A stretch of DNA of 64,000 nt, from assembly GCA_947090765.1 (NCBI GenBank), contig OX352322.1, positions 4,137,501 through 4,201,500 on the forward strand. Direction: 5' to 3'. Below the pieces are notes generated by a model. It was not told where the DNA came from. It worked only from the letters and a program-made list of their open reading frames with translations, and did no database searches. The DNA is from Pseudomonas sp. MM223 (GTDB lineage: Bacteria > Pseudomonadota > Gammaproteobacteria > Pseudomonadales > Pseudomonadaceae). Shown piece by piece: positions 34,940 through 44,514 of this stretch (its first letter is position 1; the number at the start of each line of letters is the position of its first letter). The translations under genes and the position numbers were made by a program.

Positions 34940-35020
34940 TTCGGCGCCGGGCCTCCATCAGAAGTCAACCGTGGCCGACAGTTGCAGCGCAGTCTGGTAT
35001 GCAGCCAGCGCCTCTACATT
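34940..35020 (-). pseudogene. Possible C-terminal relic of an outer membrane protein
   Basis: On the minus strand a short open end reads EALAAYQTALQLSATVDF-stop, with the terminal Phe typical of outer membrane beta-barrels. No upstream coding part is visible. Weak evidence from composition and the C-terminal motif only. Confidence 0.2.
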
Positions 35021-35080
35021 GTTTTTCAATATCAAGGTAGCGTTTCAACACAACGCAAGTTCAACCACAGGGACACCACC

Positions 35081-35749
35081 ATGCCAGACCCTGAAAGCCC
35101 CCTGCTCGACAGTTGGCAGCACAACGCCCAAGCCTGGATCGACGCCGTGCGCAGCGGCGCCATCGAAAGCCGTCGCCAGGTCACCGACCAGGCCATCCTG
35201 CTAACCCTCCTTGGCCGCCAGCCCGGACGGGTGCTGGACCTGGGCTGTGGTGAGGGCTGGTTGCTGCGTGCGCTGGACGACCGCGGTATCGAAGCCGTGG
35301 GCGTGGATGGTGACCGCACACTGGTAGATGCCGCGCGCGCTGCGGGCTCGGCCGAGGTGCACCTGGCCAGCTATGCGCAGTTGGCCGATGCGCAGGTTTA
35401 TGTGGGCAAAGGTTATGACCTGGTCTGTGCCAACTTTGCACTGTTGCACCAGGACGTCATCCCGTTGCTGACGGCCATGAATGATTTGCTGGTGCCGGGT
35501 GGTGCATGGGTGATCCAGACGCTGCACCCCTGGAGCGTTGCCGGTGGGGCGTATCAGGATGGCTGGCGCGAGGAGTCGTTTGCCGGATTTACCGGGGACT
35601 GGCAGCCAATGCCGTGGTATTTCCGCACCTTGGCCAGCTGGCTGAATGCGCTGGACATGGCGGGGTTGCGGCTGGTCAGTTTGCAGGAGCCACAGCACCC
35701 ACAAAGTGCGGTGCCGCAGTCGTTGTTGATAGTGGCTGAGCGCCGCTGA
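35081..35749 (+). CDS. Class I SAM-dependent methyltransferase
   Basis: 222 residues from the ATG at 35081 (MPDPESPLLDSWQHNAQAW); longer frames upstream would overlap the cyclase gene. Motif I is VLDLGCGEGWLLRAL, the acidic loop end is GVDGD, and motif post-I/II is YDLVCANFALLH. It is a UbiE/SmtA-like single-domain methyltransferase. The substrate cannot be told from sequence. It stands alone between REP pairs. Confidence 0.82.
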   Translation: MPDPESPLLDSWQHNAQAWIDAVRSGAIESRRQVTDQAILLTLLGRQPGRVLDLGCGEGWLLRALDDRGIEAVGVDGDRTLVDAARAAGSAEVHLASYAQLADAQVYVGKGYDLVCANFALLHQDVIPLLTAMNDLLVPGGAWVIQTLHPWSVAGGAYQDGWREESFAGFTGDWQPMPWYFRTLASWLNALDMAGLRLVSLQEPQHPQSAVPQSLLIVAERR

Positions 35750-35764
35750 AGCATACACGGTCGG

Positions 35765-35880
35765 TGTAGGAGCGGCCTTGCGTCGCGATGGGCCGCGAAG
35801 CGGCCCCAAAAATTGATGCAGCGACACAGAACCTGGGGCCGCTTCGCGGCCCATCGCGACGCAAGGCCGCTCCTACAGGG
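35765..35880. repeat. Inverted pair of type B REP-like elements
   Basis: Arms at 35765-35808 and 35834-35880 (GTAGGAGCGGCCTTGCGTCG and reverse complement) separate the convergent methyltransferase and quiC genes. Confidence 0.8.
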
Positions 35881-35891
35881 ACCGCGTCAGG

Positions 35892-37799
35892 TCAGAGTAC
35901 GGGCTTGCGCGCCGCGCCGCTGCGGGCCTTGGCCATGGCCGCCAGGCGCACCGCGACGTTGGCCGCGCCGTAACCGGCATAGCCACCCTTGCGCTGGATG
36001 ATTTCGAAGAAGAAGCGCTCTTCGAACGGTTCGGTGTACACGTGGAACAACTCGCCACCCTGGGCATCGCGGTCGTACAGCACGTTGTAGTACGCCAGTT
36101 CGCTCAGGAACTCATCATCGAAATCAAAACGCGCCGCCAGGTCGTCGTAATAGTTAAGCGGGATTTCCAGCAGCGGTACCCCTGCCAGCTTGGCACGCGC
36201 CACTTCACGGAAGATGTCGTCACAATCGAAGGCGATGTGATGAACCCCCGAACCGCGGTAACTGGACAGTGCGTGAGCAATGGCGGTGTTGCGGTTTTCC
36301 GAGATGTTCAGCGGCAGGCGCAAGGTGCCGCACTGGCTGCGCAAGGCGCGGCTTTTGACCAGGCCATACGGGTCGGGCAACACCACTTCGTCGTCGGCGG
36401 CAAAGTCGAACAGGCTTTTGTAGAACAGTACCCAGCTGTCCAGCGACTCGGCAGGCAGGGCAAGGGCCATGTGGTCGATACGGCGCAGGCCGCCAGTGGC
36501 GGTGGCGCTCTGGTCCAGGCTGAAGTCGGTGTCGTACAAAGTCTGGCCAGCGGTGCCCTGCTCCACCAGGTACAGCAGGCTGCCGTCCGGCGCACGTACC
36601 GCCGGTACTTCGCACTCGTTGGGGCCGACCAGGCCACGGAACGGCTGGCCACGGAAGGCGGTGGCGCGCTTCAGGGCGGCTTGCGGGTCCTTGACCCGCA
36701 GCGCGGTGGCGCACAGCGACGGGCCGTGGGCCTCGAAGAAGTTGTGGCCAAAGGAGTACGGTTCGGCGTTCAGGACAATGTTGATATCGCCCTGGCGCAG
36801 CAGTTGCACGTCCTTGCTGCGGTGCTTGCCGGCTTCGGCAAAGCCCAGGCGCTTCAGCCAGCTGCCCAGGCGCGCGCCGACGGCTTCGTCGACTGCAAAT
36901 TCAAGGAACTCTACGCCGTCATAAGCGCTGGCCGCTGGCGGGGTGAACAACACGCCAGGTTCGATCGGGGTGTTTTCCTGCTCCAGGCGCAAGCGGGTCT
37001 GTTCTTCAAGGTACAGCAGCGAACGCAGCCCGTCGGCGGCATTCTGCCGGGTGGGCGCGGCGCGGAAACCGTCGTTGAAGATTTCCAGCGACAGCGGGCC
37101 GCGGTAGCCGGTGGCAAGAATCGGCGCCAGGAAGCCGGCCATGTCCATTTCGCCCTGCCCCGGGAAGCAGCGGAAGTGGCGGCTCCACTCCAGCACGTCC
37201 ATGGCCAGGATCGGCGCGTCGGCCATCTGCACGAAGAAGATCTTGTCGCCCGGGATGTCGCGAATCGCGCTTGGGTCGCCTTTGAGCGACAAGGTGTGGA
37301 AGCTGTCGAGGATTACACCGAGGGCCGGGTGATCAGCCTGGCGCACCAGGTTCCAGACTTGCTGGTAGGTGTTGACGTGGCGGCCCCAGGCCAGGGCTTC
37401 GTAACCAATGCGCAGGCCGCGCTTGCCAGCATGCTCGCCCAACAGGCGCAGGTCGTCGACCAGCAGTTGTTCGTCACCCAGGGCATCGGCCTGCACGTTG
37501 CTGCACACCAGCACCAGGTCGGTGCCCAGCTCTTGCATGAGGTCGAACTTGCGCTCGGCGCGGTCGAGGTTTTTCTGCAAGCGGTCGCGGCGGCAGCCTT
37601 CAAAGTCGCGAAACGGCTGGAACAGGGTGATGGCTATGCCTAAGTCGGCGCACATCTGCCGTACCTGGCGCGGGCTGCCAGCGTAGTAGAGCAAGTCGTT
37701 TTCGAAGATCTCGACGCCGTCAAAACCGGCGGCGGCGATGGCTTCGAGCTTTTCCGGCAGGGTGCCGCTCAAGGACACGGTAGCGATCGAACGCTGCAT
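35892..37799 (-). CDS. quiC: 3-dehydroshikimate dehydratase, fused to HPPD-like domain
   Basis: 635 residues. The N-terminal half (1-280) is a sugar-phosphate-isomerase/AP endonuclease 2-type TIM barrel (SIATVSLSGTLPEKLEAIAAAGFDGVEIFENDLL, LEIFNDGFR). The C-terminal half (about 290-620) is a vicinal-oxygen-chelate module like 4-hydroxyphenylpyruvate dioxygenase (HIAFDCDDIF, ERFFFEIIQRKGGYAGYGAAN). This fusion is the QuiC type of Pseudomonas, which converts 3-dehydroshikimate to protocatechuate and so feeds quinate/shikimate into the beta-ketoadipate pathway. It is divergent from an MHS transporter, with a PcaR-like operator between them. Confidence 0.9.
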   Translation of the reverse strand: MQRSIATVSLSGTLPEKLEAIAAAGFDGVEIFENDLLYYAGSPRQVRQMCADLGIAITLFQPFRDFEGCRRDRLQKNLDRAERKFDLMQELGTDLVLVCSNVQADALGDEQLLVDDLRLLGEHAGKRGLRIGYEALAWGRHVNTYQQVWNLVRQADHPALGVILDSFHTLSLKGDPSAIRDIPGDKIFFVQMADAPILAMDVLEWSRHFRCFPGQGEMDMAGFLAPILATGYRGPLSLEIFNDGFRAAPTRQNAADGLRSLLYLEEQTRLRLEQENTPIEPGVLFTPPAASAYDGVEFLEFAVDEAVGARLGSWLKRLGFAEAGKHRSKDVQLLRQGDINIVLNAEPYSFGHNFFEAHGPSLCATALRVKDPQAALKRATAFRGQPFRGLVGPNECEVPAVRAPDGSLLYLVEQGTAGQTLYDTDFSLDQSATATGGLRRIDHMALALPAESLDSWVLFYKSLFDFAADDEVVLPDPYGLVKSRALRSQCGTLRLPLNISENRNTAIAHALSSYRGSGVHHIAFDCDDIFREVARAKLAGVPLLEIPLNYYDDLAARFDFDDEFLSELAYYNVLYDRDAQGGELFHVYTEPFEERFFFEIIQRKGGYAGYGAANVAVRLAAMAKARSGAARKPVL

Positions 37800-37871
37800 G
37801 GCGGGAGTTCCTTGTTGTTAGAAAATTACGGTGCCAGTCAGGTAAAAAACCACTGTCACAGTTTATGGCAA

Positions 37872-37886
37872 GATCGATTATTCGCA
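37872..37886. promoter_or_regulatory. Second operator-like half palindrome
   Basis: GATCGATTATTCGCA partly repeats the PcaR-like element at 37934 and lies nearer to quiC. It is a weak candidate for a second regulator site. Confidence 0.3.
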
Positions 37887-37933
37887 GGTAGAGTCGTCGC
37901 TTCAATCTCTTTGTACGGAATGGTTAGTTTTGC

Positions 37934-37948
37934 GTTCGATTATCGCAC
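37934..37948. promoter_or_regulatory. PcaR-like operator between quiC and transporter
   Basis: GTTCGATTATCGCAC differs at one base from the 15-bp PcaR site of P. putida pca promoters as I recall it (GTTCGATAATCGCAC). It is an imperfect palindrome in the divergent region. If bound by PcaR, dehydroshikimate use would be tied to beta-ketoadipate. Confidence 0.55.
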
Positions 37949-38087
37949 AAAACCCGTTTTAACGAATTGCTAGACCGCTGGCCCGTGGTCAACATGAACC
38001 ACAGACGCAGGCACACCGACCACTGCCTCCTGCCTTGGCAATCCAACGGCGGAACCTGCGCAAACAACAATAACAACGGAGACAACG

Positions 38088-39462
38088 ATGGCTCACTCCA
38101 GGCTCGCAAGCCAAAAAAGCGACCGCCAGTGGATGGATAGGCTCGGCACTCGAGTACTACGACTTTTTCATCTACGCCCAGGCCGCTGCACTTATTTTCC
38201 CGCAGATCTTCTTCCCCAATACCGACCCGAAAATGGCCATCATCGCCTCGTTGGCCACCTACGGCGTGGGCTACCTGGCGCGTCCGGTCGGTGCTTTCGT
38301 GCTGGGCCACTGGGGTGACACCCGCGGGCGCAAGAACGTACTGCTGCTGTGCATGTTCCTGATGGGCCTGTCGACCATGGCGGTAGGCCTGCTGCCTACC
38401 TACCACGACATTGGCTACCTCGCACCGGCCTTGCTGGTGGTACTGCGCCTGATCCAGGGCTTTGCCGTGGCCGGGGAAATCTCCGGGGCCAGTTCCATGA
38501 TCATGGAGCACGCGCCGTTTGGCCGAAGAGGCTACTACGCCAGTTTCACCCTGCAAGGCGTGCAAGCGGGCCAGGTGCTGGCAGCGGCGGTGTTCCTGCC
38601 ACTGGCCTACTTCATGCCGAGCGAAGCCTTCACCGAATGGGGCTGGCGCATTCCGTTCCTGATGAGCGCCATCGTGTTGATTGCAGGCTTCATCATCCGT
38701 AAGGAAGTGCACGAAACCCCGGCGTTCGTGAAGGAAGAGAAACAGGACAAAGTCGCGAAGTCGCCGATCAGCGAAGCCTTCCGTCACAGCTGGAAGCACA
38801 TGGTGCTGGTGATGTTCATGGCCCTGATGAACGTGATCCCGGTGGTGGCCACCATCTTCGGTGCGGCCTACGCGGTGCAGCCGGCCTATGGCATCGGCTT
38901 CGACAAGAGCGTGTACCTGTGGATACCTGTGGTCGGCAACATCGTTGCGGTGTTGGTGATTCCCTTTATCGGCAACCTGTCCGACAAGATTGGCCGCCGC
39001 CCGACCATGATCGCCGGCTGCCTGGGCTCTGGCCTGCTGGCCTTCGTCTACCTGTATGCGATCAGCATCCAGAACGTGCCCATGGCGTTCGCCGCCTCGA
39101 TCGTGATGTGGGGCATGGTCTACCAGGGTTACAACGCGGTGTTCCCAAGCTTCTACCCAGAGCTGTTCCACACCCGCTACCGCGTTTCGGCCATGGCCAT
39201 CGCGCAGAATATCGGCACCATGCTGACCGCCATGCTGCCGGCGCTGTTCGCCCTGGTTGCTCCGCCTGGCTCGGACAACATCCCGCTGGTGGTAGGTAGC
39301 CTGGCGTTCTTCATCACCTGCGTGTGCGCCCTGGCGGCCTACATCGCCCCGGAAACCCATCGCCTGGCGATGGAAGACCTGGGTAACCCGGACGCCAAGC
39401 CGATGGAGAAAGAAGCCTATGAAGCTAGCCGTAAAGGTAGCTTGCAGGCAGTGAGCCACTGA
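38088..39462 (+). pseudogene. MHS-family MFS transporter (shikimate/aromatic acid type), frameshifted near start
   Basis: From the ATG at 38088 the frame runs MAHSRLASQK and then stops early. The downstream frame gives ATASGWIGSALEYYDFFIYAQAAALIFPQIFFP and the whole rest of a 12-helix MHS symporter (GHWGDTRGRKN, RLIQGFAVAGEISG). No start codon exists in the downstream frame before a stop. Reading CCAAAAAAGC with five A instead of six restores a 457-residue protein. The position beside quiC suggests uptake of 3-dehydroshikimate, shikimate or quinate. An A-run indel is a common sequencing error. If it is real, internal initiation at 38233 would lack the first membrane helix. Confidence 0.82.
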
Positions 39463-39471
39463 TAGACCGCC

Positions 39472-39597
39472 GGGGCTGCTTTGCAGCCCTTTCGCGGCAC
39501 AAGGCCGCTCCTACAGGGAACCGCGCAAGCCTGGGCTAATGCGATCCACCTGTAGGAGCGGCCTTGTGCCGCGAATGGGCCGCAACGCGGCCCCGGC
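39472..39597. repeat. Inverted pair of type B REP-like elements
   Basis: Arms at 39472-39517 and 39551-39597 (TTCGCGGCACAAGGCCGCT and reverse complement) lie between convergent genes. Confidence 0.8.
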
Positions 39598-39601
39598 AAT
39601 A

Positions 39602-41015
39602 TCAGCCTTGAACCACTGCTTGCAGCCTGTCCCAAAGTTTCTCGACATGCTCCCGCTCAGTCGGCAGCGCGCCCACCGATACCCGCACCATCCACCGCCC
39701 ATCCAGCGTCGCCGGCGTCACATACGCATCCCCGGACGCATTCAACCGCTCGGCCCACCCCTTGGTATGCGCATCCAGCGCCTCCCCTTCCAGCCCTGCC
39801 GGCCGATGGCGAATGCACAAGGTCTGCAACTGCACAGGCGCCAATACTTCCCACTGCGTCGCCGCCCCAACCTGCTCCGCCAACCAACGGGCATTGTCCA
39901 AGTCACGCCGCAACCGTGCCTGCAACGCTTCAACACCCTCGCTGCGCAACATGAACCACAGCTTCAACGCGCGGAACCGACGGCCCAGCGGGATACCCCA
40001 GTCACGCAGGTTTTTCACCTCGCCGTCCACCGCCGATTGCAGGTAGCTGGGGTTGGTGCTCATCACCCGGATCAAGTGCTGCGGATCACGCACGTAGTAG
40101 ATCGAGCAGTCGAAGGCCACACCCAGCCACTTGTGCGCATTGACCACCACCGAATCGGCCAGCTCGATGCCGTCCCACATCCAGCGGCATTCGGGCAGGA
40201 TCATCGCCGAACCGGCCATGGCCGAGTCCACATGCAGCCACAGGCCATGGGCCTGGGCGATCTCGCCAATCGGGCGCAGCGGGTCCAGCGCAGTGGTGGT
40301 GGTGGTGCCGGTGGTGGCCACCACGGCGCATGGCAGGTTGCCCGCTGCCAGGTCCTGCTCGATGGCGGCCTGCAGCGCCTCCGGGCGCAGGGCATAGCGT
40401 TCGTCGGTCGGGATCAGGCGGATATTGTCGCGACCAAAACCGGCCAGCAGCGCGGCCTTGTCCACCGAGCTCGTGGGCGTGGGCGCTGACGTAGACGATC
40501 AGGGGCTTGGCCTGGGCTTGCATGCCACCACGCACCAGTGCGTAGTCGCTGGCGCGCTCGCGGGCACTGATCAGCGCCACCAGGGTGCTGGTAGACGCGG
40601 TGTCCTGGATCACCCCGCTCCATTGGCCCGACAGGCCGAGCAACTGACGCAACCAGTCGAGGGTGGTTTCTTCCAGCTCGCTCAGGGCCGGGCTGGACTG
40701 CCATGACAGGCCCAGCACACCCAGGCCGGTGCTGAGGAAGTCGCCAAGCACCGAAGACAGGGTACCGTTGGAGGGGAAGTAGCCGTAGAAGTCCGGGTGT
40801 TGCCAATGGGACAGCCCGGGCATGACCAGTTGGTTGACGTCGTCGAGGATGGCTTCGAAGGGCTCACCTTGCCGGGGAGCGGTTTCGGGCAAGGCGGCCT
40901 TGAGGTAGCCAGGCTCGACCTGGGCCATGACCGGGCGTTCGCCGACGGTCTGGCGGTAGTCGGCGATCAGGTCGATCAGTTGGTGGCCGTACTGGCGGAA
41001 TTGTTCGGGGGTCAC
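39602..41015 (-). pseudogene. ddc: Group II PLP-dependent aromatic amino acid decarboxylase, frameshifted
   Basis: The GTG start at 41015 is preceded by AGGAGAG. The N-terminal frame reads MTPEQFRQYGHQLIDLIADYR to VYVSAHAH, then leaves the family sequence at about 40472. The expected SSVDKAALLAGFG and all of the C-terminal part (TTGTTTTTALDP, VDSAMAG, and the PLP lysine in NAHKWLGVAFD) continue in the neighbouring frame to 39602. Removing one G from CACGAGCTCGG gives 470 residues, the size of DOPA/tyrosine-type decarboxylases. P. putida KT2440 has an L-DOPA decarboxylase of this kind. A LysR gene follows upstream in the same orientation. It is active only if the indel is an artefact. Confidence 0.82.
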
Positions 41016-41039
41016 GTGGGCTCTCCTGTGGGTAATCCA

Positions 41040-41153
41040 CTGCCTGTTCCGGCCCTATCGCCGGCAAGCCAGCTCCCACAGGTACTCCGTAGGCTTCAGA
41101 CCCTGTGGCTTACTTGTGGGAGCTGGCTTCCCGGCGATAGGGCCGGAACAGGC
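41040..41153. repeat. Inverted pair of type A REP-like elements, nearly perfect 40-bp arms
   Basis: Arms at 41040-41082 and 41114-41153 pair from TGCCTGTTCCGGCCCTATCG onward, with about one mismatch in each 10-20 bases and a 30-base spacer, between the decarboxylase and LysR genes. Confidence 0.85.
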
Positions 41154-41216
41154 AACACAATGCCCCCAGTCTAGGCACCTATGCCAATCCGAATAACCCC
41201 GCCTTGCGCATACCTG

Positions 41217-42161
41217 CTATGGCAAACCCGCATGCCCACCCTGCACACCGAATTGCGACTGACGCCACAGCTCGAACACCCGGTTGCGCAGCCAGCGGTG
41301 CTCGGCCGAAGCCTGCAACCGCTGGTGCCACACCACCCAGTAGCGCTGGCTGTGGTCGATGAAGCCCAGCGGCCGCCAGGCCAGGTCATGCAAGCGGCAC
41401 AGTTGCCGGGCGATGTGCTCGGGTACGGTGGCCACGGCCTGGCTGTTGGCAATGACCTTTACGGTGGCGGAAAAAAACGGCACCTCCAGGCTGACCCGCC
41501 GCTGCAAGCCCTGGGCGCGCAGGTGGCGGTCGATGAAACTGTCCTTGTCGCCACCGCCGGAAATGCGCACATGCTTGTGCGCCAGGTAATCCGCCTGGCT
41601 GAGCGCGGCAAGGGCGGCCAGCGGGTGGTCGTTGCGCATCAGGCACACCGCACGGTCCTCACCCAGCAAGCGCCCGTGCAGGTTGGGTGGCGACTCGTCG
41701 AACAAGGTGGTGGCGAGGTCGATTTCGCCGCTGGCCAGCAACGCATACTGGCCGGCCTGCCAGGTGCGGTACTCCAGCGATACGCCTGGCGCCTCGTGTT
41801 CCAGCGCGGCCACCAGCAGCGGCAGCATGTGCTCGGCCACGTAGTCCGACGCGGCCAGGCAGAAGCGCCGCTCGCAGCGGGCCGGGTCGAACACTGCGGG
41901 TTGACGCAGGGCGTGCAGTTCTTCGAGGACCTGGCGTAGGGGTTCGACCAAGGCTTCGGCGTGTTCGCTGAGTACGTAGCCGCGGCCTTGGCGCACCAGC
42001 AACGGGTCATCGAAGGCATCGCGCAGGTGGGCGAGTTGGCGGCTGAGGGCCGACTGGCTGACACCCAGGCGCTCGGCGGCGTGGCTGAGGTTTTTCAGCT
42101 GCAGCAGGTGGTCGAGGGTGCGCAGGTGGGCAAGGCTGAGGGAGGCGAATGTGGGGTTCAT
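41217..42161 (-). CDS. LysR-family transcriptional regulator
   Basis: 314 residues. The N-terminal winged HTH (LRTLDHLLQLKNLSHAAERLGVSQSALSRQLAHLRDAFDDPLLVRQGRGYVLS) is followed by a LysR co-inducer domain to the end (CLAASDYVAEHMLPLLVAALE...). The DxLLVRxGRGY form of the HTH is typical of the NodD/SyrM-like branch. It lies upstream of the decarboxylase gene in the same direction, separated by a REP pair, and may regulate it. No inducer can be named. Confidence 0.85.
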   Translation of the reverse strand: MNPTFASLSLAHLRTLDHLLQLKNLSHAAERLGVSQSALSRQLAHLRDAFDDPLLVRQGRGYVLSEHAEALVEPLRQVLEELHALRQPAVFDPARCERRFCLAASDYVAEHMLPLLVAALEHEAPGVSLEYRTWQAGQYALLASGEIDLATTLFDESPPNLHGRLLGEDRAVCLMRNDHPLAALAALSQADYLAHKHVRISGGGDKDSFIDRHLRAQGLQRRVSLEVPFFSATVKVIANSQAVATVPEHIARQLCRLHDLAWRPLGFIDHSQRYWVVWHQRLQASAEHRWLRNRVFELWRQSQFGVQGGHAGLP

Positions 42162-42202
42162 CGAGGGTTCGGCTCCAGACCGCAGGCGAGGGCTTTGCCC
42201 TC

Positions 42203-42293
42203 GTTTCGCGGCACAAGGCCGCTCCTACAGGGGAATGCATAACCCCTGTGGGAGCGGCCTTGCGTCGCGAACGGGCCGCAACGCGGCCCCGGC
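42203..42293. repeat. Inverted pair of type B REP-like elements
   Basis: Arms at 42203-42233 and 42244-42293 with only about 10 bases between them. The right arm runs into the 3' end of the yebC-type gene. Confidence 0.75.
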
Positions 42294-42296
42294 TTT

Positions 42297-43010
42297 TTAG
42301 GCAGTCAGACCAACGTAGACGTTCTGCACGTCATCGTTTTCGTCGATTGCCTCAAGGAACGCTTCAACCTCGGCCAGTGCCTCGGCACTCAGGCTGGCCG
42401 CGCTCACAGGGTTTTTCGGGGTATAGCCGATTTTTGCCGCGGTCACGGTGAAGCCGTGCTCTGGCAGCGCCTTTTGCACGGCATCCAGGTCGGTGGTGTC
42501 GGTAATGAACAGGGTGGAACCAACTTCTTCACCTTCCTCGAAGTCCTGGGCACCGGCTTCGATGGCGGCCATTTCCGGGTCAGCGTCAGCGCTTGCCGGG
42601 GTGGCTTCGATCAGGCCTACGTGGTTGAAGTCCCACGCGACCGAACCGCTGGCGCCCAACTGGCCCTTGCGAAACAGCACGCGAATCTGCGCGACGGTGC
42701 GGTTGATGTTATCGGTCAGGCACTCGACGATCAGCGGTACCTGGTGCGGTGCGAAACCTTCATAGCTCACCGCATGGTACTGCACGGCATCACCGTCCAG
42801 GCCAGCACCCTTGCGAATTGCCCTGTCCAGGGTCTCGCGGGTCATCGAAGCCTTCTTGGCTTGCACGATGGCCAGGCGCAGGCGCGGGTTCATGTCGGGA
42901 TCGGCGCCCGACTTGGCAGCGATCTGGATTTCCTTGGACAGCTTGCCCATGATCTTGCCTTTGGCATTGGCCGCTGTTTCTCTATGTTTGGCTTTCCACT
43001 GTGCGCCCAT
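42297..43010 (-). CDS. YebC/PmpR-family transcriptional or translational regulator
   Basis: 237 residues, typical for the family. It starts [45 protein letters not shown] and keeps the conserved YEGFAP and [19 protein letters not shown] stretches. YebC proteins were described as DNA-binding regulators (PmpR represses quorum sensing in P. aeruginosa), and relatives are reported to relieve ribosome stalling at proline-rich sequences. This is the shorter paralogue type not linked to ruvC; no ruv genes are nearby. Confidence 0.9.
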   Translation of the reverse strand: MGAQWKAKHRETAANAKGKIMGKLSKEIQIAAKSGADPDMNPRLRLAIVQAKKASMTRETLDRAIRKGAGLDGDAVQYHAVSYEGFAPHQVPLIVECLTDNINRTVAQIRVLFRKGQLGASGSVAWDFNHVGLIEATPASADADPEMAAIEAGAQDFEEGEEVGSTLFITDTTDLDAVQKALPEHGFTVTAAKIGYTPKNPVSAASLSAEALAEVEAFLEAIDENDDVQNVYVGLTA

Positions 43011-43107
43011 GTCGACTCTCTTGTTTCAGCGGCCGGTTCAGGAAGCGACCGGCCAAAAGTGGGTGCAGTTTATACGCCCTCAAGCGCCGGATCGACAAGA
43101 AATCTCA

Positions 43108-44499
43108 TCAGCTTTTATCGGCTTTGCCCGCCGCTGCGGCAAACCGTGCCAGGCCCACATCCAGCCGGCGTGGCCGCAAGCCGTGGTCCTCGGCGCGCTC
43201 CTTGCGACGGATGGCGTTGCGCACCACCAACGAGCCCAGGTAGCGGATCGGCTCGGGCGGAAACAGCCCCAAAGGCCCCTTGACCAGCGGCGAACGCGTC
43301 CACGGGTTGTCCAGGCCCAGCGCCAGCGACGAAAGAATCTGCCCACCCATGTGACACGGGCCTACGCCGCTGCCGGAGTATCCAAAGCCGTAGAACACAT
43401 TACCCTGCCCGTCCAACCGGCCAAAGAACGGCAAGCCGGTCACCGAGCGGTCCGAAGGCCCGTTCCAGCTGGCCGCCAGTGGCACCTCGGCCAGGGCCGG
43501 GAAAAACGCGCCAAGGCTTTCGCGCAGCAATGGCCGGTACGGCGACGGCTGGTCGAACACCGGCAGCATGCGCCCGCCGTAGGCAAATGTGTTGCCGCCC
43601 TTGCCGAGCATCAGCCGGCCATCGGAGGTGTTGTGGTAGTAGTGCACGAAAATCCGCGAGTCGAGCACGCTGATGCCGCTGTCCAGGCCGATCTGGTTGA
43701 GCAATTCGGGGCACGGTTCGGTAATGACCATGTCGCTGGAAACGATCGCCACGCTGCGCTCGAACTGCGGGAAAGCGCGCGCCATCCAGGCATTGAGGCC
43801 CAGCACCACGCGGTCGGCGCGCACGGTGCCATGAGCAGTGCGTACCTGCACCGGGGTGCCGTGCTCCAGGCCAGTCATCGCAGTGCCTTCATGAATGCGC
43901 ACACCGCGCTGCAAGGCCACCCGGCGCAAGCCGCGCACCAGCTTGCCCGGCTGCACCGTGGCCGCAGCCGGCGAAAACCAGCCCTCCAGGTGCCGCGTCG
44001 AACCCGCCAGGCGCTGCACCTGTTCCAAGGGCAGGCGACGGAACGAATTGACGCCCTTCTGCTCCAGCGCGGCGATCACCCCGTCCGTGGCGCCGACCTG
44101 GGCTGCATTGGTGGCGGTGTACAGCGTGCCATCCAGGCGGTAGTCACAGTCAATGCCATTGGCAGCGCAGAATGCGCCGATATCACCAATGCTGCGCTCC
44201 GACTCGCGCACCAGGCGCACTGCCTCGGCCACGCCGAACAAGCGCTCCAGGGTGAAGTACTTGGCCGACCAGGACAACGCGCAGCCACCATTGCGGCCAC
44301 TGGCACCGGCGCCGCAGATGTCGGCTTCGATCAGCACCACATCCAGGGCCGGCACCGCCTCCTTGAGCATCAGCGCCGTCCACAGCCCGGTGTAGCCACC
44401 GCCGACGATGCATACATCGCAGCGGGCATCGCCTTGCAGCGGCGGGCACACCGCTTCCTGCGTGGAATCCAGGGCCTGTTGCAGCCAGAAGGGTCTCAT
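43108..44499 (-). CDS. FAD-dependent oxidoreductase, DAO family (aminophosphonate-type candidate)
   Basis: 463 residues. The Rossmann FAD motif is CDVCIVGGGYTGLWTALML, followed by VLIEADICGAGASGRNGG. The C-terminal FAD contact is VFYGFGYSGSGVGPCHMGG, as in PuuB- and glycine/sarcosine-oxidase-like enzymes. It removes hydride from a C-N bond of an amine. Length and neighbours (a GlpT-like transporter 15 bases upstream and a divergent LysR) recall the family annotated as putative aminophosphonate oxidoreductase, found with 2-aminoethylphosphonate genes. That assignment is a hypothesis; a polyamine or amino acid substrate is the alternative. Confidence 0.8.
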   Translation of the reverse strand: MRPFWLQQALDSTQEAVCPPLQGDARCDVCIVGGGYTGLWTALMLKEAVPALDVVLIEADICGAGASGRNGGCALSWSAKYFTLERLFGVAEAVRLVRESERSIGDIGAFCAANGIDCDYRLDGTLYTATNAAQVGATDGVIAALEQKGVNSFRRLPLEQVQRLAGSTRHLEGWFSPAAATVQPGKLVRGLRRVALQRGVRIHEGTAMTGLEHGTPVQVRTAHGTVRADRVVLGLNAWMARAFPQFERSVAIVSSDMVITEPCPELLNQIGLDSGISVLDSRIFVHYYHNTSDGRLMLGKGGNTFAYGGRMLPVFDQPSPYRPLLRESLGAFFPALAEVPLAASWNGPSDRSVTGLPFFGRLDGQGNVFYGFGYSGSGVGPCHMGGQILSSLALGLDNPWTRSPLVKGPLGLFPPEPIRYLGSLVVRNAIRRKERAEDHGLRPRRLDVGLARFAAAAGKADKS

Positions 44500-44514
44500 T
44501 CGCTCGCTTTCCTT

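Noticed and set aside
38110..38125. Programmed -1 frameshifting at the A AAA AAG sequence in the MHS transporter
   Set aside because: A -1 shift leads to a stop within a few codons. Restoring the frame needs a +1 change, so the slippery-site explanation does not fit.
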